Source: Oligoflexia bacterium
GTDB taxonomy: Bacteria; Bdellovibrionota; UBA1018
Direction of reading: 5' to 3'
DNA: 59,823 nt
NCBI GenBank assembly: GCA_023701205.1
Contig: JAMPXJ010000029.1
Location: 1-59,823 of the forward strand
Position numbers and translations under genes: made by a program. Below the pieces are notes generated by a model. The model was not told the DNA's origin and ran no database searches. It saw nothing but the letters and a program-made list of their open reading frames with translations. Below are positions 54,345-59,823 of this stretch, one piece after another (positions within the stretch are counted from its first letter, which is position 1; each line of letters opens with the position of its first letter).

Positions 54345-55628
54345 ATGAGAACGATCTACCTTGCCGTACCCGTGGCGCTTGCCGTGGTTTACCTCACCGC
54401 GGTCGCGCAGGCGGCGGACTGCAGCCAGCAGGGCGCTTCGCAGACGCAGAGCTACTGCGATGCCGCGAAAGCCAGCAAAGAAACCGCCGACGCCCAGAAG
54501 TCCGTGGCCTATGCCTACACCGCCGCCGCCGCGGTCTGCACCTATGCCTGCGCCGCCGCCTCTTACGACTGGGCGACTGCCGGCTCGGCTCAGCAGTACT
54601 GCAACTACACCTCTTGGGGTGCCGCGGGCTTCGAAGCGATCAAGACGCAGGAATTCGCCGGCGCGATGATGAGCCTGGGCTCCTATATGCTCACCAAGGA
54701 CTCTCCCGTGGCCGCCAACGGCGCCAAGATGGTTCAGATCCCCGTCGTCGAAAAGCAGGTCGCCATGTCCTGCATCACTGCGGGAACCAGCGCCCTCAGC
54801 GCGACGATGAAGTACAGCGCCGCCAGCGACGCCAACAAAGCGGCGAACGCGAACCTCAAGCTCGCCGAGCGCACTTCCGAGACGCGCACGGGCGTTGCAT
54901 TGAGCGGCGCGAGCGCGGGCTCCCTGAGCTCCGGCGCAGGCAGCGGCTCCCTGGGCACCATCGGCTCGCAGAGCGCCTCCTCGGCGGGCAAGACCGCCGA
55001 GACCAGCGCCACGCAGCAGGCCTGCGCGCAGGGCGCCTCGACCGGCGAGCTCAAAGCCACCGTGATGTGCGCGCTCGCGAGCGATTCCAGGCTCCCCTCC
55101 TCTCTCCTGGATCCCGGCTTCGAAGACGCCTTGAAAAAAGCCACCGGAATGAGCGCCTCGGATTTCTTCAAATCCGTCGATCAGAACGGGCCCACGGGTG
55201 CGCTGAGCGGCGCGCTCGGCGCGGGAATGAATGCCGAAGGCAAGGCGAAGCTCTCGAGCCTCATGGCGGGGCTGGAGCGCCGCGCGCATGCCGATCTCGC
55301 CAACAGCGGTTACACCGGCGGCGGAGGCGGCGGCAGTGCCGCGGGCTCCGGCGGCAACGACATGGACAAGCTCATGGCGAATCTCATGGGGAGCCTCCTT
55401 CCGCAGGAGAAAGCCGAGGACAAAGGTCCTGCGCGCTCGCTCGCGTTCAATGCCAAGAATTTTCCGCCGAACGTGACGGAGGATCGCCGCGTCAGCATCT
55501 TCGAGCGCGTGACCGCGCGGTATTACCACGTGAGCCCGAGGCTTTTCACCTCGCCGTCCGCCGCCGTCGCGGCACCGGCCGGCAATCCGCTGAGCAACCA
55601 GGGCTTGCCGAGCTCGCTTTATCGCTGA
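54345..55628 (+). CDS. Secreted Gly/Ala-rich protein, second of a pair
   Basis: The 427-aa product begins with a signal peptide (MRTIYLAVPVALAVVYLTAVAQA) and has seven Cys in its N-terminal 150 residues (ADCSQQ, SYCDAA, VCTYAC, YCNYT, SCITA). An Ala/Ser-rich central region follows, then a Gly tract and a conserved tail DMDKLMANLMGSLLP, FPPNVTEDRRVSIFERVTARYYHV. The tail parallels the preceding protein (LFER/IFERI...Y). The spacing of 2 bp between the genes suggests translational coupling. The Cys-rich head may carry disulfides. No family is recognised. Confidence 0.6.
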   Translation: MRTIYLAVPVALAVVYLTAVAQAADCSQQGASQTQSYCDAAKASKETADAQKSVAYAYTAAAAVCTYACAAASYDWATAGSAQQYCNYTSWGAAGFEAIKTQEFAGAMMSLGSYMLTKDSPVAANGAKMVQIPVVEKQVAMSCITAGTSALSATMKYSAASDANKAANANLKLAERTSETRTGVALSGASAGSLSSGAGSGSLGTIGSQSASSAGKTAETSATQQACAQGASTGELKATVMCALASDSRLPSSLLDPGFEDALKKATGMSASDFFKSVDQNGPTGALSGALGAGMNAEGKAKLSSLMAGLERRAHADLANSGYTGGGGGGSAAGSGGNDMDKLMANLMGSLLPQEKAEDKGPARSLAFNAKNFPPNVTEDRRVSIFERVTARYYHVSPRLFTSPSAAVAAPAGNPLSNQGLPSSLYR

Positions 55629-55742
55629 GAGTGGTTTCAGGCGACGACTTCCTCGGCACATTCCTTCGGAATTTTCGGGGCTTCGCGCCCTTCCGGCTTC
55701 CTTCTTGCCAAGGATTTCCTTTCAACCTAAGAAAGGAAATCC

Positions 55743-56033
55743 ATGTCCCAATCCGATATCGTGAATGATCTTTTGACCTCGAACCCGAACGAGCCCGCCA
55801 CCAAAGGCGTGGTCCTGCTGCTCCGAGCGGAGCTGAAATCCGAAATCAAGCTACTGAGGCAGGAAATGCAACGGGAGTTCGCCGAGGTCAAAGCGGATAT
55901 CGCGACGCTCAAGAGCGATGTCGCCACCCTCAAGCACGACGTTGCCAAGCTAAAAGTTGCGGTCGATGGCCTTCAGACCTCCATCGAGCTCATCGCCCAG
56001 AACGTCGCCGTGCTCGTGAACCGAAAGCCTTGA
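55743..56033 (+). CDS. Small coiled-coil protein
   Basis: The 96-aa protein is largely heptad-repeat helix (LLLRAELKSEIKLLRQEMQREF, VKADIATLKSDVATLKHDVAKL), with repeated A-T-L-K-x-D-V units of 7 residues, then a short hydrophobic end (IELIAQNVAVLV). AGAAAGGAAATCC precedes the ATG, a strong ribosome-binding region. It is soluble with no signal, so a cytoplasmic trimeric or dimeric coiled coil is expected. It is similar in plan to DUF1640-type short proteins. A terminator follows at once. Confidence 0.75.
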   Translation: MSQSDIVNDLLTSNPNEPATKGVVLLLRAELKSEIKLLRQEMQREFAEVKADIATLKSDVATLKHDVAKLKVAVDGLQTSIELIAQNVAVLVNRKP

Positions 56034-56040
56034 CCTCACG

Positions 56041-56064
56041 CCTCCCGGGTGACGGGAGGTTTTT
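56041..56064 (+). terminator. Rho-independent terminator
   Basis: A 7-bp GC-rich stem cctcccg/cgggagg (56041-56047 and 56053-56059) with a GGTGA loop is followed by five T. It ends transcription of the coiled-coil gene before the convergent gene at 56073. Confidence 0.85.
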
Positions 56065-56072
56065 GAAAATCC

Positions 56073-57698
56073 TCAGCTGCAGCTCCGTTTGCGGGTGGGG
56101 CAGGATTTCAGGATCCGCTGATAGCCGCTCTGATCCTGCTCGAATCGCGCTTTGCGCTCCTCGTCCGTTCGGGCACTGACGTCCCAGACGAGATTGCGGT
56201 AGAAGAGCTCGGCGAGGTCGAGCTTGCAGCCTTCGACTTCCCCCACGCTGATAGAGCGCTGCTCGGCGATTATCTCCAGGTGATTGGTGGCAAAGTCGGC
56301 GATCGGGCCATTGCGGGCTTCCTCGGAATCACTAAGCAGGGCGCAAAGATCCTGATCCGTGGGAACCGGCCGGATCCCGGCCAGGGCGTAGATTTGATTG
56401 AGGCCCGCGATCCGGTCCAAAGATACCGCCAGAGCGGCCTTCTCGGTCAGCTGCCCTTGGGAGACGGCTGCTTTAACATCGGTAAACCGCCGGTCCGTCC
56501 AGATCAGATTCCAGAGGCCAAGCTCGGAGGTGAGCTCCTTGGGATCTTTCCCGTTGCCAGCGGCGTCAAAAGCGATATTCATTTTCGAAAACGCCGGCAG
56601 ATCCGGGCGTTGCGCGAAGGCCGGCAACGCGGCCGAAGGATGAAGCCTTCTCCATTCGTTCGCTTTGGCTTCGAGGTCCTTCGGAGAATCCAAAGCAGTG
56701 AGAGCCATTTTCAAAAGATCAATCGCATCATTTTCCTCGGCATGAGGGCGAAGCTTGACTAACGGATCCTTTGCGCCTGAGGTCTCAGCGTACTTCCCCG
56801 CCCCCATGATCCGGGCGAAAAGCTCGATATCCGAATAGGTGCCGCCTCGCAGCGCCCCGCGTTCCGCGGCCACCCGAAGCGATGGCGTCAGCAGCAGTCC
56901 CAGAAGCTGAAGGTCCGACTCAGGACGTTTTGAGAAACGATCGGAAGTCCTCAGGGCCGCCATCAGCTCCGTCGCGACGGCTTCCGAAAAACTCGTCCCG
57001 CTCGCGGCCGCCTTCTTGACTGCGCTCAGGGCGAGCTCATTGAGCTCCCGGACCTCCTGCTCGTCGCGCAGGATTCCGCTCGCGCGAAGATCGCTGAATC
57101 TCGGAAGCCTGGCCGGATCCCGCGACGTCATCCAATCCCGCAGCTGCTGCCGATACTCCCGCACCAGCTGCGCGAGGTCCGTCGCGGAGCTCGAGCCGCC
57201 GAGCGCGCTCACGAGCTTGGATTTCGAGGCGATCATCTCCTCCTCGGCAAGCGCGCTCGCGTATTCCGCTCCTGGCGTGTCCGATAGGCTATCGGAAACC
57301 GCGTGTTTCGCCTGGGAGTCCACCTTCTCCCAAAAATAGAGAACCCCCGGGGTACTGGCCACCACCGCTGCCGGAACACTGAGGTTAAATTTGGCTTTCA
57401 GCAGCTCCGGGGGGAGCGTGAAGGGATAAGCAAAGGGGTCCGCAAGCCACCCATAATTGAATTTCTCGCGGGGCTCACGGGTGACCAGCAGAAGACGCCG
57501 GCCTCGGGTGTCTTTGACGTTTCTCCAGTAGCGAAGCTGCTGCCGGGGCAGCCAGAGAAGAGCGTCCTTGCCGAGACCCGCGACACGGGAGAAGAGCCTG
57601 GCGCAGTCGACCTCCGCAAAAGCGGACGTCGCGGCCAGCACGAGGATGACCGCAAGCCAGCAGGCGCTACGGAGCACGCTTGGACCGTTGGGCGACAC
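56073..57698 (-). CDS. Secreted protein of 541 aa, function unknown
   Basis: The product has an export signal (SVLRSACWLAVILVLAATSAFA) followed by EVDCARLFSRV. The mature protein is mostly alpha-helical and charged, with a Tyr/Trp/Pro-rich front (FNYGWLADPFAYPFTLPPELL) and a paired-Cys tail (LKSCPTRKRSCS). No domain is recognised. The start codon is GTG at 57698, with AGGAGG 4-5 nt upstream, an optimal ribosome site that decides it. It stands alone between the coiled-coil gene and the thiolase. Confidence 0.65.
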   Translation of the reverse strand: MSPNGPSVLRSACWLAVILVLAATSAFAEVDCARLFSRVAGLGKDALLWLPRQQLRYWRNVKDTRGRRLLLVTREPREKFNYGWLADPFAYPFTLPPELLKAKFNLSVPAAVVASTPGVLYFWEKVDSQAKHAVSDSLSDTPGAEYASALAEEEMIASKSKLVSALGGSSSATDLAQLVREYRQQLRDWMTSRDPARLPRFSDLRASGILRDEQEVRELNELALSAVKKAAASGTSFSEAVATELMAALRTSDRFSKRPESDLQLLGLLLTPSLRVAAERGALRGGTYSDIELFARIMGAGKYAETSGAKDPLVKLRPHAEENDAIDLLKMALTALDSPKDLEAKANEWRRLHPSAALPAFAQRPDLPAFSKMNIAFDAAGNGKDPKELTSELGLWNLIWTDRRFTDVKAAVSQGQLTEKAALAVSLDRIAGLNQIYALAGIRPVPTDQDLCALLSDSEEARNGPIADFATNHLEIIAEQRSISVGEVEGCKLDLAELFYRNLVWDVSARTDEERKARFEQDQSGYQRILKSCPTRKRSCS

Positions 57699-58081
57699 CA
57701 GACCTCCTCTTGGTCTTTTCGAAATCCGGCCTGATTGTCTGAAGATAATTCCGGCGCCGCTCCCGCCGCTTACCGCCCGTCTACTCGCTAGACAGTGCTG
57801 AATCGGGAAAACCCAGAAACACCTTCTATTTTCAGGAGTGTCCGGTTTGACATCCTCCCTTTTCGAGGCGGCATTTCCTGTGACCCTCCATCAACGATCG
57901 AATGGTCAAGGAAATGGCCAGCAAGGTCACTGCAGCCCCCGCGACTTCAGCGACTGCCGAGTCCGGATCATCGGCCGCGAAGTGAGGCAGCCCTGCTCAA
58001 TTCCCAGAGCCTCACGACCCGACAAGGCATCGTGAGGCTCCGAAATTTCAAGCGTAAAGTGCCGCCGAGATGGCGTCCGGA
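57699..58081. other. Noncoding gap with one strong hairpin
   Basis: These 383 bases separate two minus-strand genes. A perfect 11-bp stem gagcctcacga/tcgtgaggctc (58007-58017, 58030-58040) with a 12-nt loop lies 42 bp beyond the thiolase stop. It has no T-tract, so it may aid factor-dependent termination or stabilise mRNA. Short open frames here lack ribosome sites and protein-like character. Confidence 0.55.
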
Positions 58082-59263
58082 TCAAAGCCTTTCAAATACG
58101 ACCGCGATCCCCTGACCGCCGCCGATGCAAAGCGTGACGAGCGCGTAGCGCTTCTGCGTGCGCTCGAGCTCATAGAGCGCCTTCGTCGCCACGATCGCGC
58201 CGCTCGCGCCGATCGGGTGCCCGAGCGCGATCGCGCCGCCGTTGGGATTGGTCTTGGCGGGATCGAGCTCCAGCCCCCGCATCACGGCGAGCGACTGCGC
58301 GGCGAACGCCTCGTTGGCCTCGATCACGTCCATCTGGCCGAGCGAAAGCCCGGCGCGATTCAGTGCAAGCTTCGTCGCCGGGATCGGACCCTCGCCCATC
58401 ACGTCGTTCGGCACGCCCGCGACCGCGTAGGAGACCAGGCGCGCGATCGGCTTGTGGCCGGCTCTGGCGGCGGCATCGGCATCAGCGAGCACCATGAAAG
58501 ATGCGCCATCGTTGATTCCCGAGGCATTTCCAGCGGTGACCGTGCCGTCTTTCTTGAAGGCGGGCTTCATCTTCGCGAGCGCTTCGAGGTTCGTCGCGCG
58601 CGGATACTCGTCGGTGGCGAAAACCACGTCGCCCTTCTTGTCCTTGATCGTGATCGGCGTGATCTGGGCCTTGAAGCGTCCCTCGGCGATCGCCGCGGCG
58701 GCGCGTTTCTGCGATTCCACGGCGAAGGCATCCTGCTCCTCGCGCGTGATCTTCCATTTCACGGCGAGGTTCTCCGCCGTGATCCCCATATGGCCGACAC
58801 CGAAGGGATCCGTCAGGGCAGCCACCATCATGTCGATCATCTTGGTGTCACCCATCCGGGCGCCGCTGCGCATGGCCGGCGCCATGTAGCCGCCGCGAGA
58901 CATGACCTCGACACCGCCGCCAATGGCGTAGTCCGTATCGCCGAGCAGGATCGCCTGCGCGCTCGACACGATGGCCTGAAGGCCCGACGAGCAGAGCCGG
59001 TTGACCGCCATCGCAGTGCACTCCATCGGGAGCCCGGCCTGGATCGCCGCCACCCGGGCGACGTAGGGATACCGCGCCTCGGTCGGCACGCAGTTCCCGA
59101 CGGTGACCGTGCTGATCTTCGCGGCTTCCACTCCCGAGCGAGCGATCGCGTCTTTCATCACCAGGCCGGCCAGCTCGGTCGGCTCGAGGCTACTCAAGGA
59201 TCCGTTGAATGAGCCGATCGCCGAACGAGCGGCACTCAGGACGACTACTTCGCGATTTTTCAT
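58082..59263 (-). CDS. Acetyl-CoA acetyltransferase (thiolase)
   Basis: The 393-aa enzyme of the thiolase superfamily condenses or cleaves acyl-CoA. The acyl-accepting Cys91 is in NRLCSSGLQA. The active-site GHPIGASGA (His) and LCIGGGQGIA (second Cys) are in their family places. AARSAIGSFNGSLSS opens the protein as in AtoB/PhaA. AAAGGAAA precedes the ATG at 59263. Roles include acetoacetyl-CoA formation for polymer or isoprenoid synthesis, or beta-oxidation; no partner genes adjoin, so the pathway cannot be chosen. Confidence 0.95.
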   Translation of the reverse strand: MKNREVVVLSAARSAIGSFNGSLSSLEPTELAGLVMKDAIARSGVEAAKISTVTVGNCVPTEARYPYVARVAAIQAGLPMECTAMAVNRLCSSGLQAIVSSAQAILLGDTDYAIGGGVEVMSRGGYMAPAMRSGARMGDTKMIDMMVAALTDPFGVGHMGITAENLAVKWKITREEQDAFAVESQKRAAAAIAEGRFKAQITPITIKDKKGDVVFATDEYPRATNLEALAKMKPAFKKDGTVTAGNASGINDGASFMVLADADAAARAGHKPIARLVSYAVAGVPNDVMGEGPIPATKLALNRAGLSLGQMDVIEANEAFAAQSLAVMRGLELDPAKTNPNGGAIALGHPIGASGAIVATKALYELERTQKRYALVTLCIGGGQGIAVVFERL

Positions 59264-59466
59264 AAAAGTTTCCTTTTTTGGGAAAATGGATGAGCCACAG
59301 CTACCTTCCCACTGCGGCCTTCAATGCCGAGAACTTACCAAGACAAAATCGGCGAGTTCAAATGCGTTTTGGGAAATGATCTTCGTTCCGCCCCAGGGAA
59401 CTGAAGCGCGCGGAACGGGCCGCCGGAGTCCCTCCCGCGGCTTCAAAAAGTTTTTGAGAAACCCAG

Positions 59467-59494
59467 TTGCAAACTCCCGAGGTCCCGGTTATCA
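59467..59494 (+). promoter_or_regulatory. Possible sigma-70 promoter of tRNA-Ala
   Basis: TTGCAA (59467-59472) and TTATCA (59489-59494) are 16 bp apart, a normal -35/-10 layout. The start would fall about 15 bp before the tRNA. It is a motif match only. Confidence 0.35.
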
Positions 59495-59516
59495 CTGGCT
59501 TCGTTCAATTGGGAAT

Positions 59517-59592
59517 GGGGCATTAGCTCAGTTGGTAGAGCGCCACAATGGCATTGTGGAGGCCAGCGGTTCGACCCCGCTATGCTCCACCA
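59517..59592 (+). tRNA. tRNA-Ala (GGC)
   Basis: This is a complete cloverleaf. The acceptor ggggcat pairs with atgctcc (one G-U), the D-arm is AGCTCAGTTGGTAGAGC, and the anticodon stem is CCACA/TGTGG with loop ATGGCAT (anticodon GGC). The T-arm is GGTTCGACCCC, and the encoded ACCA tail ends at 59592. A terminator follows, then a recombinase remnant, so the tRNA end may be an old attachment site. Confidence 0.95.
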
Positions 59593-59629
59593 TTTTGTAA
59601 AGTCTTCGAACCAACATTCGAAGAAAAAA

Positions 59630-59665
59630 AGCCTGACTCCTCGATAGGGAGTCGGGCTTTTTTTT
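59630..59665 (+). terminator. Rho-independent terminator after tRNA-Ala
   Basis: agcctgactcc (59630-59640) pairs with ggagtcgggct (59648-59658, one wobble) and seven T follow. A second inverted repeat, tcttcgaa/ttcgaaga (8 bp), lies just before it around 59603-59624. Confidence 0.85.
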
Positions 59666-59666
59666 C

Positions 59667-59823
59667 GACCTCTAACACCTCGACAACATGGCTTTTTCCC
59701 ACCCTGAAATGAACCTTTACCCCTTCCGGGAAGATCTCAATCCTGGAAACCACGTAGGCTCTTCCCCATTACGAGGGGCATGTCGATTTTGCATCGAATC
59801 AATTCCTGATCGCAAATACTCCA
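59667..59823 (-). pseudogene. Frameshifted C-terminal remnant of a serine recombinase (partial)
   Basis: Read on the minus strand from the window edge, one frame gives ELIRCKIDMPLVMGKS, and the next frame continues AYVVSRIEIFPEGVKVHFRV then GKSHVVEVLEV. The latter is the usual C-terminal 'V..I.i.pd.i.v.F.v' strand pair of large serine recombinases. The switch of frame near 59760, with a stop just upstream in the second frame, indicates a decayed gene. It continues outside the window, so its full length and state are unknown. Confidence 0.45.

Overview
The window is about 60 kb of GC-rich bacterial chromosome: dense coding, short intergenic gaps, many 4-nt stop/start overlaps and two tRNA genes. 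It suggests a Gram-negative, probably predatory or host-interacting organism of the Bdellovibrionota/deltaproteobacterial kind. This is an inference from gene content: a TIGR02147-type regulator (a family known mainly from Fibrobacteres and Bdellovibrio relatives), many signal-peptide proteins of unknown function, two subtilisin-like proteases, a free-standing receiver and a free-standing histidine-phosphotransfer domain, a CHASE2 cyclase, and outer-membrane barrels. No 16S rRNA gene is present, so taxonomy is not proven.

Region 1 (1-5.5 kb) is the most accessory-looking part and is less GC-rich. It opens with a near-continuous 120-bp palindrome, followed by a secreted protein built of three 54-residue repeats. 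Next come two unrelated small secreted proteins whose upstream regions are about 200-bp, roughly 88% identical copies in inverted orientation, each with the same perfect 25-bp palindrome. Between them lie a 400-aa secreted protein and the TIGR02147 regulator. Region 2 (5-15.5 kb) holds metabolism and envelope genes: a VOC protein, a tri-haem c-type lipoprotein, an OmpA protein, a large Cys-type formate dehydrogenase alpha subunit, a GH65 phosphorylase coupled to a universal stress protein, and a deoxyhypusine-synthase-like protein. Region 3 (15.5-23.6 kb) has a 1,237-aa RCC1-repeat surface protein, a small cytochrome c, a Cys-rich LuxR regulator with 10-bp tandem repeats at its start, a divergently arranged receiver-only/HisKA-only pair, a 3D-domain enzyme and a GNAT acetyltransferase.

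Region 4 (22.8-38.9 kb) carries an outer-membrane barrel, a CHASE2 adenylate/guanylate cyclase, an RND/TolC efflux pair without an adaptor, tRNA-Val, lipB, a subtilase, and a 1,264-aa secreted protein. That protein appears to combine a nucleoside-phosphorylase-like domain with a C-terminal ADP-ribosyltransferase-like pattern; it is the best candidate for an undescribed effector. A CsgG/FlgT-like lipoprotein and its coupled partner follow. Region 5 (38.9-52.6 kb) is a long housekeeping run on the minus strand: subtilase, GcvH-like protein, degenerate kinase, septation-like protein, miaB, gamma-carbonic-anhydrase-like protein, guaB, guaA, membrane protein, dnaE, with successive 4-nt overlaps. 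Region 6 (53-59.8 kb) has two adjacent secreted Gly/Ala-rich proteins sharing a C-terminal motif, a coiled-coil protein, a secreted unknown, a thiolase, tRNA-Ala and a decayed serine-recombinase end at the window edge.

All function calls come from reading motifs by eye; no database search was run. Start sites were chosen from Shine-Dalgarno-like sequences, signal peptides and overlaps.
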